From positions 1-64,000 of the forward strand of contig JAYPHU010000012.1 of assembly GCA_038127535.1 (NCBI GenBank): a stretch of 64,000 bases of DNA, given 5' to 3'. Position 1 is the stretch's first letter; every line of letters starts with the position of its first letter. Origin of the DNA: JAYPHU01 sp038127535. Lineage in GTDB: Bacteria > Pseudomonadota > Alphaproteobacteria > Rhodospirillales > UBA2165. The notes under the pieces were generated by a model. That model had not been told where the DNA came from. It made no database searches and was given only the letters and a program-made list of their open reading frames with translations. A program made the position numbers and the translations under genes. Positions 27,144-36,800 of the stretch are shown here, piece by piece.

Positions 27144-29465
27144 TCAGCTTCCTTTCGCGCCCTGGATCGCCTGCCAGACTTTCTCCGGGCTAAGGGGCAT
27201 ATCGAGATGCTGGACGCCCAATGGCGCGAGCGCATCCAAAATGGCGTTCGGGATGGCCGCCAGCGCGCCGACCGTGCCGCATTCGCCCGCGCCTTTCACC
27301 CCTAAGGGGTTGGACTTAGTCGGCACCGGCCGGCCCTCGATATCGAACAGGCACAGGTCTTGGGCGCGCGGCATGGCGTAATCCATGAACGAGCCCGAGA
27401 GAAGTTGGCCATTGTCATCATAGACCATTTCCTCCATCAGCGCCTGACCCGCGCCTTGCGCGACGCCGCCGTGGATTTGGCCTTTCACCAGAAGCGGGTT
27501 GAGCTCATAGCCCACATCATCGACCACCGTATATTTCTCAATGGTCAGCGCGCCCGTGTCCGGATCGACCTCCACCTCGCAGATGTGACAGCCATAGGGG
27601 AAGGTCGCGGTCTTGGGGCTGAAGGTGGCGATCTCGTAAAGACCCGGCTCCATATCGTCCGGAATTTTCGCCGGCTGGAAGGCGGCCTGAGCGGCCCCCA
27701 AGAACGGCAGGCTTTTATCCGTGCCCGCAACGGTGAAAGCATGATCGGTGAACTCGATATCAGCTTGGGAGGCTTCCAGCACATGGGCGGCGACCTTGCG
27801 GGCTTTGTCGATCACCTTGCCGACGGCCATGTTGACCGCCGAGGTGCCGATGGCCGCTGTCCGCGACCCGCCGGTGCCGGTGCCGAAGGAAACCTTGTCA
27901 GTGTCACCTTCGATCACGCGAATTTTATCAGGATCGATCCCCAGCTTTTCACAGATGAGTTGCTTATAGATCGTCTCGTGGCCCTGACCGTGGGGGGTCG
28001 AGCCGACCAGAACGGTGAGCGTGCCCGACGGATCAAACCGCATCTCGGCAGTTTCCGGCTGAGCCGCGGCAGCCTGTTCAATGGTGCAGGAAATGCCCAG
28101 GCCGCGAAGTTTGCCTTTCTCCTCCGAGACGGCCTTTCGCGCGGGAAAGCCGGCATAGTCGGCTTTTTCCACGCAGCGGTTCACCAGCGCCTCGAACTCC
28201 CCGCAGTCATAGGTAAAGGTCAGCGGCGTCTTATACGGCAGGGCTTCCGGCGGGATGAAGTTCTTGCGCCGCAGTTCCAGCCGGTCCATGCCGAGCTCGC
28301 GCGCCGCCTTATCCACCATGCTTTCGATGATATAGGACGCTTCGGGCCGGCCTGCGCCCCGATAGGGCGAAATCGGGTTTTTGTTCATAAATACACCCGC
28401 CACTTCGACCCGCATGGCCGGTGTCTTATAAAGCCCCGCCATACCGCCGATATTGCCGGTGGACGGACCCATGCCGAGGAACGCCACATAGGCGCCGAGC
28501 GCGCCGTTGGTCCGCACGCGGAGGCCCAAGAACGTGCCGTCTTGGTCCAAAGCCAGTTCGGCCAGGGTGGAATTGTCCCGCGCATGGTCATCGGCGATAT
28601 GCGCTTCGGAGCGTTCGCAGATCCATTTGACCGGCCGGCCGATACGCTTGGACGCCCAAGCGGTCAGCGGCATCTCCGGATAGATAGAGCCCTTCATGCC
28701 GAAGGAGCCGCCCATATCGCCGGTCACCAGGCTCAACTGGTTCTCGCCGATCTTAAACAGGTTCTTGGTCAGCGAGGTGCGGAACACATAGGGCCGCTGA
28801 TGGCCCACATAAATGGTGTAGCCGTCCCGGCCCGCGTCATAGTGGCCGAGCGCGCCTCTGGGCTCCATCGTGTTGGCCGTGATACGGGGGATTTCGAACT
28901 GCTGGGTGACAATGTGATCCGCTTTCTCGAACGCCGCATCGACCGCCTCCGCATCGCCGACCGTGTAGAAAAAGCTTTCGTTCTCCGGCACGTCATCCCA
29001 GATGGCGGGCGTGCCGTCCTGATTGGCATTCGCCGTCGACATGACCACCGGCAGGGGCGTGAAATCGACCACCACGGCTTCCACCGCGTCCTTGGCCTGA
29101 TCCACGGTTTCGGCCATCACCATCACCACCGGCTGACCCACATAACGGACCCGGTCTTTGGTCAGTGCCGGGCGCGGCGGGCGGTACATGTTGGAGCCGT
29201 CCCGGCGCTGGCGCGGCGAGCCGCCAATGATCTCGCCCAGACCGTCATCGGCATAATCCTGGCCGGTCAACACGGCAGCCACACCGGGCATAGCGGCGGC
29301 GGCGGTAGTGTCGATCGAATTGATCTCCGCATGAGCGTGAGGCGAGCGGAGGAACACCGCATACACCTGATAGGGCAGGTTGAAATCGTCCGTGTACTTG
29401 CCCTTGCCGGTCAATAGGCGCGGGTCTTCGGTCCGGGGGACTGGCTGGCCGGTTTCGATTTGCAT
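27144..29465 (-). CDS. Xanthine dehydrogenase/CODH-family molybdopterin subunit
   Basis: A 773-residue large subunit of the molybdenum hydroxylase family. The N-terminal part (RTEDPRLLTGKGKYTDD, VYAVFLRSPHAHAEI) is typical. The Mo-binding domain shows MGGSFGMKG, NPISPYRGAGRPEA (form II PYRGAGR rather than the AYRCSFR of true CO dehydrogenase), VGSTPHGQGHET and the catalytic glutamate in KGAGECGTVGALAA. Partner subunits with the Fe-S clusters and FAD are normally encoded next to it, but none is adjacent here. It probably oxidises an aldehyde or N-heterocycle. It lies between an amidohydrolase and the alcohol dehydrogenase in the same operon. Confidence 0.9.
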   Translation of the reverse strand: MQIETGQPVPRTEDPRLLTGKGKYTDDFNLPYQVYAVFLRSPHAHAEINSIDTTAAAAMPGVAAVLTGQDYADDGLGEIIGGSPRQRRDGSNMYRPPRPALTKDRVRYVGQPVVMVMAETVDQAKDAVEAVVVDFTPLPVVMSTANANQDGTPAIWDDVPENESFFYTVGDAEAVDAAFEKADHIVTQQFEIPRITANTMEPRGALGHYDAGRDGYTIYVGHQRPYVFRTSLTKNLFKIGENQLSLVTGDMGGSFGMKGSIYPEMPLTAWASKRIGRPVKWICERSEAHIADDHARDNSTLAELALDQDGTFLGLRVRTNGALGAYVAFLGMGPSTGNIGGMAGLYKTPAMRVEVAGVFMNKNPISPYRGAGRPEASYIIESMVDKAARELGMDRLELRRKNFIPPEALPYKTPLTFTYDCGEFEALVNRCVEKADYAGFPARKAVSEEKGKLRGLGISCTIEQAAAAQPETAEMRFDPSGTLTVLVGSTPHGQGHETIYKQLICEKLGIDPDKIRVIEGDTDKVSFGTGTGGSRTAAIGTSAVNMAVGKVIDKARKVAAHVLEASQADIEFTDHAFTVAGTDKSLPFLGAAQAAFQPAKIPDDMEPGLYEIATFSPKTATFPYGCHICEVEVDPDTGALTIEKYTVVDDVGYELNPLLVKGQIHGGVAQGAGQALMEEMVYDDNGQLLSGSFMDYAMPRAQDLCLFDIEGRPVPTKSNPLGVKGAGECGTVGALAAIPNAILDALAPLGVQHLDMPLSPEKVWQAIQGAKGS

Positions 29466-29502
29466 GCTTTCCTCCGCTTAACCTAATTCACGCCCAAGAG
29501 GC

Positions 29503-30474
29503 TTACATGTTGAACAGCCGTTCGGCGTTGCCGTGCAGGATTTTCGCCTTGTCTTCACTGTTCAGCATCAGCCGCTCCATCCAGACCGGGCCCGGCTGGT
29601 TGGCGACAAATGGATAGTCGATGGCGAATAGGATATGATCCGTGCCCATCTCCTGGATGCAGCAAAGAAGCGCCGGATCGGAGAAGAAGCCGCTGGTGGT
29701 GATGTAGAAATTGTTGGTGAAGATTTTGCGGAACTCGACACCGTCATTGCCGGGCCGGTTCAACACATGATCGATCCGCCAGACCAGGAACGGCAGGGTC
29801 TCGCCCAAATGGCCGAGCACCACCTTCAGGTTCGGATGCTTGTCGAACACGCCGGACAGCACCATGCGGATGGCGATGGTCGCCGTTTCCATGGTGAAGC
29901 CCCAGCCGGCGTTCATAAAGCCCGGATACTTCTCCACATAGTCCTTGATATAGATATCGGCGACCGTAGGGTGCGGGTTGGCCGGGTGGATATAGATGGG
30001 GACGTCCAAAGCCTCGGCCTGGGCATAGATCGGCCAGAACATTTCGTTGTCCGGGAACAGCCGGTCGGGGCCGATCAGCCCGTGGATCATGGTACCTTTG
30101 AATCCCAGTTCCTCGACACTGCGCTTGAGCTCGTCAGCCGACGCCTGCGGATCCATGGTCGGCAGGTTGGCGAACGCGGAATAGCGGTCCGGATGCGCCT
30201 TTACAATTTCGGCCAGATGATCATTGGCCGCCTTGGCCACAGGTACAGCGGTTTCCGCGTCCATCCGCTGGGTCGACGGCGCGCCATGAGACAACAGCGC
30301 GACGTCGATGCCGCAGGCGTCCATGTCCTTCAGCCGTTCTTCACCGACCTCCAACAATTTATCCATGACCAGACCGCCCGTACGCGCATCTAAGCCGGTG
30401 TAATGCTTGATCATATCTTCATCGTAATAATGTTCTTCGATAGCGATGACTTTTTGACCTTCGAGAATGGCCAT
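29503..30474 (-). CDS. Amidohydrolase-family protein (ACMSD/gamma-resorcylate decarboxylase type)
   Basis: A 323-residue TIM-barrel metal enzyme of the amidohydrolase_2 family, whose members decarboxylate or hydrolyse aromatic acids. Metal ligands can be placed in VIAIEEHYYDED (Glu, His), DVPIYIHPANPH (His), KVVLGHLGETLPF (His) and ILFAIDYPF (Asp). ATG at 30474 follows AGGAGAGG. It is the first gene of the minus-strand catabolic set and diverges from the TRAP transporter operon, whose solute may be its substrate. A role in aromatic or lactone breakdown is inference. Confidence 0.88.
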   Translation of the reverse strand: MAILEGQKVIAIEEHYYDEDMIKHYTGLDARTGGLVMDKLLEVGEERLKDMDACGIDVALLSHGAPSTQRMDAETAVPVAKAANDHLAEIVKAHPDRYSAFANLPTMDPQASADELKRSVEELGFKGTMIHGLIGPDRLFPDNEMFWPIYAQAEALDVPIYIHPANPHPTVADIYIKDYVEKYPGFMNAGWGFTMETATIAIRMVLSGVFDKHPNLKVVLGHLGETLPFLVWRIDHVLNRPGNDGVEFRKIFTNNFYITTSGFFSDPALLCCIQEMGTDHILFAIDYPFVANQPGPVWMERLMLNSEDKAKILHGNAERLFNM

Positions 30475-30750
30475 GTTCGTTTCCTCTCCTTGTGGCCCGG
30501 CCGGTGGCCGGATTTCGATGTTTTCTCCGTAGCGGAGTGTATTGCCCGGAAACGGCTCTGTCATGACATAGATGCACCCATCACGCGGAATCCCGCGCTA
30601 AGGGTCCGCCACAATTTGATTTATAGGGTTGGTATCCGATATGTTCGTGCTATCCTCCGGACTCATTGGCGACTGTGTGCCACGACACGGCCGGTGCCGA
30701 TAACAAAACGATGTAATTCAATAACCTATCACCTTCTTAGGGAGAATATC
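30475..30750. promoter_or_regulatory. Divergent intergenic control region
   Basis: 276 bases between the amidohydrolase gene (minus) and dctP (plus) must hold both promoters. I see no clean operator palindrome and no regulator gene beside it. Confidence 0.4.
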
Positions 30751-31731
30751 ATGTCGAAGAAAATCCTTCTCACCTTGGGAGCGAGCGCTCTGGCTGTTGC
30801 GGCCGTCAGCGTCTCTCAGCCCGTGTCCGCCGAAACCACCCTGCGCGCGGCCAGCTGTTTCCCGGTCGGCAGCCCGCCGTCCCGTCCGTTTGAACAATTG
30901 GTCAAGGACATCAATGCGGCCGGTAAAGGCACGGTTCAGATTAATCTGGTTGGCGGCGCGCCGGCCATCGGCAACTTCCTGACCATCACCCAGAAAATGT
31001 CCCGCGGCGCCTATGACCTGGTGGGCTGCACCGAGGCCTATATCGGCAACGTCCTGCCGGAAGCGCCGGTTCTGCGTCTGACCCCGAAATCCATGGCCGA
31101 GCTGCGCAGCAACGGCGGCATGGACTACATTTCCAAGCTGCTGGCCGAAAAGAACATCTATTATCTCGCCCGCCACTGGGATTTTGGCCAGTTCCACCTG
31201 TGGCTGTCCAAGAAGATCGACAAGCCGGATCTGACCGGTCTGAACCTGCGGGTGGCCCCGGTCTACACCGCGTTCTTCAAGTCCTTGGGCGCCACGGTGC
31301 AAAATGCGCCGCTGCCGAAGATCTACACGCTTATGGAAAACAACACGGTGCAGGGCTATGGCTGGCCGGGCGCGGGCTGGGTGCCGCCGTGGGCCAAGGT
31401 CACCAAGTACCGGGTCGATCCGGGCTTCTACACCGCGCCGCTGCACACGCTGTTCAACCTGAAGAAATGGGAATCCCTGGATGACAAGTCCAGGGCCATT
31501 CTGACCAGCATCAGCGCCGAGGCCGAGAAAAGCGCCGAACCCGGCAACGCCAAGCTGAAGGCGATCCGGGCCAAGGAAGATGCATTCCGCGCCAAGGCCG
31601 GCATGGAAGTCATCACCTTCTCCGGCGCCGACCGCAAGAAGTGGCTGGATGCCGCTTACGGCGCGGCCTGGCAGGAAGTCTTCGACCGCAGCCCGAAACA
31701 CGGCAAAGCGCTCGAAAAGCTGTTCCGTTAA
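30751..31731 (+). CDS. dctP: TRAP transporter solute-binding protein (DctP type)
   Basis: A 326-residue periplasmic receptor of a TRAP transporter, which hands a carboxylate-type solute to the DctQM permease. The signal peptide (ILLTLGASALAVAAVSVSQPVSA) ends at residue 26. The DctP fold shows FEQLVKDINAAGKGTVQINLVGG, MSRGAYDLVGCTEAYIG, LTGLNLRVAPVYTAFFKSLGA (with the substrate-salt-bridge Arg) and PKIYTLMENNTVQGYGWPG. ATG at 30751 follows TAGGGAG. A strong hairpin terminator follows it before dctQ, so receptor output likely exceeds that of the permease. Confidence 0.92.
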   Translation: MSKKILLTLGASALAVAAVSVSQPVSAETTLRAASCFPVGSPPSRPFEQLVKDINAAGKGTVQINLVGGAPAIGNFLTITQKMSRGAYDLVGCTEAYIGNVLPEAPVLRLTPKSMAELRSNGGMDYISKLLAEKNIYYLARHWDFGQFHLWLSKKIDKPDLTGLNLRVAPVYTAFFKSLGATVQNAPLPKIYTLMENNTVQGYGWPGAGWVPPWAKVTKYRVDPGFYTAPLHTLFNLKKWESLDDKSRAILTSISAEAEKSAEPGNAKLKAIRAKEDAFRAKAGMEVITFSGADRKKWLDAAYGAAWQEVFDRSPKHGKALEKLFR

Positions 31732-31746
31732 GAAACGGCTATGATC

Positions 31747-31795
31747 AATTGACGCGGAAGCAGGGACATACCCGGTTTCCGCGTCAATTTTTTTC
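31747..31795 (+). terminator. Strong intrinsic terminator/attenuator between dctP and dctQ
   Basis: AATTGACGCGGAA (31747-31759) and TTCCGCGTCAATT (31777-31789) form a perfect 13-bp stem; the right arm runs into a T-tract ending at 31794. It sits inside the TRAP operon, 22 bases before dctQ. Confidence 0.85.
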
Positions 31796-31816
31796 GCCTA
31801 AAGTTCAGACCTCGAT

Positions 31817-32347
31817 ATGAAAGCGCAACTGGACAGATTCGAGACCGGCTTTATTTTGCTGGCGCGGTTTTTCGCCGCCATGGTGGCGATCTCCATCGGC
31901 CTGATCGCCGTGCTGATCCCGTTCAACCTATTTATCGTCAAAGCGGGCATCGGCAGCATCTGGTGGCTCAACGAGGGCATCGAATACATTCTTTATTTCG
32001 GCGTCTTCACCGGCGCGACCTGGGTGCTGCAGCAAGGCGCTCACGTGCGGGTCGATGTGATGACCACGGCGCTGCCGGAAGAGGCGGCGCGCAAGCTTGA
32101 TGTCCTGATCAACATTTTTGGTGTGGTGCTGTGTATTTTACTCTGCGTCTACGGCATCCGCGCCGGCTGGATTGAGTATCTCGACCAGACCCTGCCGGAC
32201 AAGGATGTCCGCATCCCCAACTGGATCGTCATTACCGTCTTCGCCTTTTCCTTCGCCATGCTGAGCATCGAGTTCCTGCTGCGTATGCGGAAAGAGCGGG
32301 TGCTCACGTTGGAAGACGACGACCCGGCCTCGGACGGAGGGTTCTGA
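31817..32347 (+). CDS. dctQ: TRAP transporter small permease (DctQ type)
   Basis: A 176-residue membrane protein with four hydrophobic helices: FILLARFFAAMVAISIGLIAVLI, NEGIEYILYFGVFTGATWVL, LINIFGVVLCILLCVYGI and WIVITVFAFSFAMLSIEFLLR. The QQGAHVRVDVM segment between helices 2 and 3 is the DctQ family signature. It pairs with DctM to form the Na+-driven permease. It lies 2 bases before dctM. Confidence 0.9.
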   Translation: MKAQLDRFETGFILLARFFAAMVAISIGLIAVLIPFNLFIVKAGIGSIWWLNEGIEYILYFGVFTGATWVLQQGAHVRVDVMTTALPEEAARKLDVLINIFGVVLCILLCVYGIRAGWIEYLDQTLPDKDVRIPNWIVITVFAFSFAMLSIEFLLRMRKERVLTLEDDDPASDGGF

Positions 32348-32349
32348 GC

Positions 32350-33795
32350 ATGGAATGGTATTGGGCCCTGATCCTAATGCTCGGCACCGTGTGTTTTTTT
32401 ATGTTTATGGGCCTGCACGTGGCCTTCGCCTTTTTCGCCGCCAATGTTCTGGGCACGTTTTTGTTTATCGGCGGCGACGTGGGACTGGTCTTTATGCCGA
32501 TCGAGTTCAACCGGTCCATCACCTTCGGCGTCGCGCCCATCGCCCTGTTCCTCCTGATGGGGGAAATCCTGCTGCACACGGGCGTCGCCTTTAAGGCCAT
32601 CGGGGCCATCGATCGGCTGATCTCGAAGGTGCCGGGCCGGCTGTCTATTGTCTCCATTGTCGGTGGTACGGTGTTTTCGTCCCTGTCGGGCTCGACAATC
32701 GCCAATACGGCGATCCTGGGCTCGGTCCTGCTGCCGGAAATGATCCAGCGGGGCTACAAGCCCTCCATCGCCATGGGGCCAATCATGGCGGTCGGCGGCA
32801 TCGCCATGCTGATCCCCCCCTCGGCCTTGGCCGTTCTGCTCGCCAGCATCGCCGAGCAGTCGGTGGCGCAATTGCTGATCGCCGGCATTATTCCCGGCAT
32901 ATTGATGGCGGTGCTGTTCTTCGCCTATGTGATCGGCCGCTGCTGGCTCGACCCGTCGCTAGCGCCCGGCTATGACCCGGATGAGAGCGGGCTGGAAAAT
33001 CCAGTGACCCTGTCGCTGAATCTCGGCAGCAAGACGGTCTTTACTGCCAGCTACGACGGTGCGCTCAAGCGACCGCTCAACCGCATCCTGCCGTTTATTC
33101 TCTATATCCTGCCCTTGTTCGTGATTTTCATCGTGGTGGTCGGCAGCATCTTCTTTAAGCTGGCCGCACCCACCGACGCGGCGGCGCTAGGCTGCATTGC
33201 GTCCTTGGCGGCGTGTTATTTCTTCAAGCTCTTTAAGAACACCATCAAGATCAGCGGCATCGACGGCGCCGACTTTGGCTGGCGGCAGATTTGGAAATCC
33301 CTCATCGAGACCGCCAAGATCAACACCATGATCCTGTTCATTATTGCGGGCTCGCTGGTTTTTTCACAGGCGCTGTCCAATTCCGGCGCGACAGACGGAT
33401 TGCTCAAGGCCGTCTCCGCCTGGGAGCTCTCCCAATTGCAGATCGTCATCATCATGGTGGCGGTGCTGTTGTTCCTGGGCGCGTTCATGGATCAGGTCAG
33501 CATGCTGCTCTTGACCATGCCGTTCTTCCTGCTGGGCAGCTCGTCCTTCCAAGCAGTGTTCCAGATCGACGTAATCTGGCTGATGGTGCTGATGCTGATC
33601 ACTATGGAGATCAGCCTCCTCACCCCGCCCTTTGGACTCCTACTCTATGTAATGAAGGGGATCGCGCCGTTCCAGGTGACCCTGGGCGCCGTGGTGCGCT
33701 CCGCCCTGCCGTTTATCGCGATCGAGATGGCGGTGCTCGCGCTCCTGATCGCCGCCCCAGAAGTCGCCACTTGGCTGCCGAAACAGATTAATTAG
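32350..33795 (+). CDS. dctM: TRAP transporter large permease (DctM type)
   Basis: A 481-residue member of the ion-transporter superfamily with about 12-14 membrane segments. Typical DctM features include FLLMGEILLHTGVAF, GGTVFSSLSGSTIANTAILGSVLLPEM, IMAVGGIAMLIPPSALAVL, AAPTDAAALGCIAS and LLTPPFGLLLYVMKG. It drives solute uptake by a sodium gradient. It is translationally close to dctQ and followed 18 bases later by the fused hydantoinase/oxoprolinase, which may act on the imported compound. Confidence 0.92.
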   Translation: MEWYWALILMLGTVCFFMFMGLHVAFAFFAANVLGTFLFIGGDVGLVFMPIEFNRSITFGVAPIALFLLMGEILLHTGVAFKAIGAIDRLISKVPGRLSIVSIVGGTVFSSLSGSTIANTAILGSVLLPEMIQRGYKPSIAMGPIMAVGGIAMLIPPSALAVLLASIAEQSVAQLLIAGIIPGILMAVLFFAYVIGRCWLDPSLAPGYDPDESGLENPVTLSLNLGSKTVFTASYDGALKRPLNRILPFILYILPLFVIFIVVVGSIFFKLAAPTDAAALGCIASLAACYFFKLFKNTIKISGIDGADFGWRQIWKSLIETAKINTMILFIIAGSLVFSQALSNSGATDGLLKAVSAWELSQLQIVIIMVAVLLFLGAFMDQVSMLLLTMPFFLLGSSSFQAVFQIDVIWLMVLMLITMEISLLTPPFGLLLYVMKGIAPFQVTLGAVVRSALPFIAIEMAVLALLIAAPEVATWLPKQIN

Positions 33796-33813
33796 GTTCG
33801 CGAAAGCGGCGGC

Positions 33814-36800
33814 ATGACCACCACCCACGACACCCAATGGCAGTTCTGGATCGACCGGGGCGGCACGTTCACCGATATCGTGGCCCGGCGGCCCGACGGC
33901 GCTCTGGTGACCGAGAAGCTCTTGTCGGAGGACCCGGGCCGCTACACAGACGCCGCAATTGAAGGCATCCGCCGCTTACTTGAGCTTAACGACGGGGAGG
34001 CAATCCCGGCCGAGGCCATCCGCGCGGTAAAGATGGGGACCACCGTGGCCACCAATGCATTGCTGGAACGCAAGGGCGAGAAGACGCTGCTGGTCACAAC
34101 CCGTGGGTTCCGCGATGCGTTGCGCATCGGCTACCAAAATCGCCCCGATCTGTTTGCGCTTGAGATCATCCTGCCGGAACAACTCTATTCGGATGTGCTT
34201 GAAGTGCACGAGCGGGTCGGTGCGGAGGGCGAAGTGCTGACGCCCTTGGACGATGCCCATGCTCGCGCCGGGCTGCAGGCGGCCTTTGATCAGGGCTATC
34301 GGGCGGCGGCCATCGTATTCATGCACGGCTACCGCTACACCGATCACGAGGCCCGCGTGGCGGCCATCGCGCGCGAGATCGGCTTTACCCAAATCTCCGT
34401 CTCCCACGAGGCGAGCCCGCTGATGAAGTTGGTGAGCCGGGGCGACACCACGGTGGTGGACGCCTATCTCTCGCCGATCCTGCGCCGCTATGTGGATCAG
34501 GTGGCCGGCGAGCTGGGCGACGCGCCGCTGATGTTCATGCAGTCCAACGGCGGGCTGACCGATGCGCGGCTGTTTCGGGGCAAGGACAGTATCCTATCGG
34601 GCCCGGCCGGCGGCGTGGTCGGCGCCGTGGGCACCTCGGCAATTGCCGGGTATGACCGGATCATTGGGTTTGATATGGGCGGCACCTCGACGGATGTGTC
34701 TCACTATGCTGGCACCTACGAACGCGCGTTCGAGACCCAAGTGGCCGGCGTGCGCCTGCGATCCCCGATCATGCAGATCCACACCGTAGCGGCGGGCGGC
34801 GGCTCCATCCTGTTTTTCGACGGCGCACGCTTCAGGGTGGGCCCGGACTCCGCCGGCGCGGACCCCGGTCCTGCCTGTTATGGCAAGGGCGGGCCCCTGG
34901 CGGTGACCGACGCCAATGTGCTACTGGGCCGCATTCAGCCGGAGCATTTCCCCAAAGTGTTCGGACCCGAGGGCAATGCGCCGTTGGATGTGGACATCGT
35001 CCGCCAAAAGTTCGCGGACCTGGCCAAAGAGGTCAGTCAGGCCACCGGGGAAGCCAAGACCCCGAAAGAAATCGCGGCCGGGTTCCTCACAATCGCGGTG
35101 GAAAACATGGCCAACGCGATCAAGAAAATCTCTGTGCAGCGGGGCTACGACGTGACCCGCTATGCGCTCACATGCTTCGGCGGCGCGGGCGGCCAGCATG
35201 CCTGTCAGATCGCCGATACGCTGGGGATGGAGACCATCTTGATCCACCCGCTAGCCGGTGTGCTGTCGGCTTATGGCATGGGTCTGGCCGAGGTTCGCGC
35301 TCTCCGGGAAGCGGCGGTGGAACTGGAGCTCAGCGCCGGCATCGCCAGTGAAATGAAGAGCGCCGTATCTGACTTGGAAGCCGCCGCCCAGGCCGAACTG
35401 GAAGACCAGGCTATCGTCAGCGACAAGATCGCTATTTCGCGGCGCGCCCGCATTCGCCTCGCCGGCACCGACACGCCGCTGGAGATCGACTTTAACGATG
35501 TTTCCGAAATGGAAGCGACGTTCCACGAGGCACATCGCCGCCAGTTCGGTTTTGCCGACACAGGCCGGGGCCTGATTGTCGAATCCCTCGCCGTGGAGGC
35601 CGCCGGCACCATGGACGTGCCGCCGGCGGTTGAGCTGCCGGCATCAACGGGCGGCGATCCGGAACCCCTGAGTAAAGCCGAGGCCTATCTGGACGGCGCG
35701 CCCGCCGAGACGCCGGTGTTTGACCGGGCCGCCCTTCAACCGGGGAACGAGATCACAGGCCCGGCCATCATCATCGATCCCACCGGCACCACGGTGCTGG
35801 AACCGGGTTGGCAGGCGGAACTCAATACTTACGGCCATCTGGTCCTGACCCGCGCTGTCCCCCGGCCCAAGCGCCAGGCCATCGGCACGGATGCCGATCC
35901 AGTCATGCTGGAGGTGTTCAACAACCTGTTCATGTCAGTGGCGGAGCAGATGGGGGCGGTACTGTCCAACACGGCGAGCTCGGTCAACATTAAAGAGCGG
36001 CTGGATTTCTCCTGCGCCATTTTCGACACCGACGCCGGACTGATCGCCAACGCGCCGCACCTGCCGGTGCATCTGGGCTCCATGGGCGAGGCGGTGCGCG
36101 CCGTAATCGACCAACGCCGCGCCACCATGAAGCCCGGCGACGTGTTCGCGCTCAATGCGCCCTATAACGGCGGCACCCACCTGCCGGATATCACGGTGAT
36201 CACGCCGATCTTCGATGAGGCCGGGGAAGAGCTGTTGTTCTACGTGGCGTCCCGCGGCCACCACGCGGATGTGGGCGGCATCACGCCTGGCTCCATCCCG
36301 GCGTTCAGCCACACGGTCAAGGAAGAAGGCGTGCTGATCGACAATTTCCAACTGGTCAGCGAAGGCCGGCTGCTGGAGGACGATCTCCGCGTGCTGTTGG
36401 GCTCCGGCAAATATCCAGCCCGCAGCCCCGATCAGAACGTGGCGGATTTTAAAGCCCAAATCGCCGCCAACGAGAAAGGCATACAGGAACTCCGAAACAT
36501 GGTGCAGATGTTTGGCCTCGACGTGGTCCGTGCCTATATGGGCCATGTGAAAGACAATGCTGCCGAAAGCGTGCGCCGGGTGCTGGATGCCCTGCCAAAC
36601 GGGTCATTTAACCTGCCCCTGGATCACGGCGGCCAAATCAACGTGCACATAAGTGTCGATAAGACCCAGCGCCGGGCCACGGTGGACTTCACCGGCACGT
36701 CCGCCCAGTCGGACACGAACTTCAATGCGCCCAGCGCCATCTGCCGGGCGGCGGTGTTGTATGTGTTCCGTGTGCTGGTGCGGGACGACATTCCGTTGAA

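Noticed and set aside
27360..29417. Long open frame of 685 codons on the plus strand opposite the molybdopterin dehydrogenase
   Set aside because: It is an antisense shadow rich in His, Arg and Gly, caused by GC-rich codon use of the real gene.
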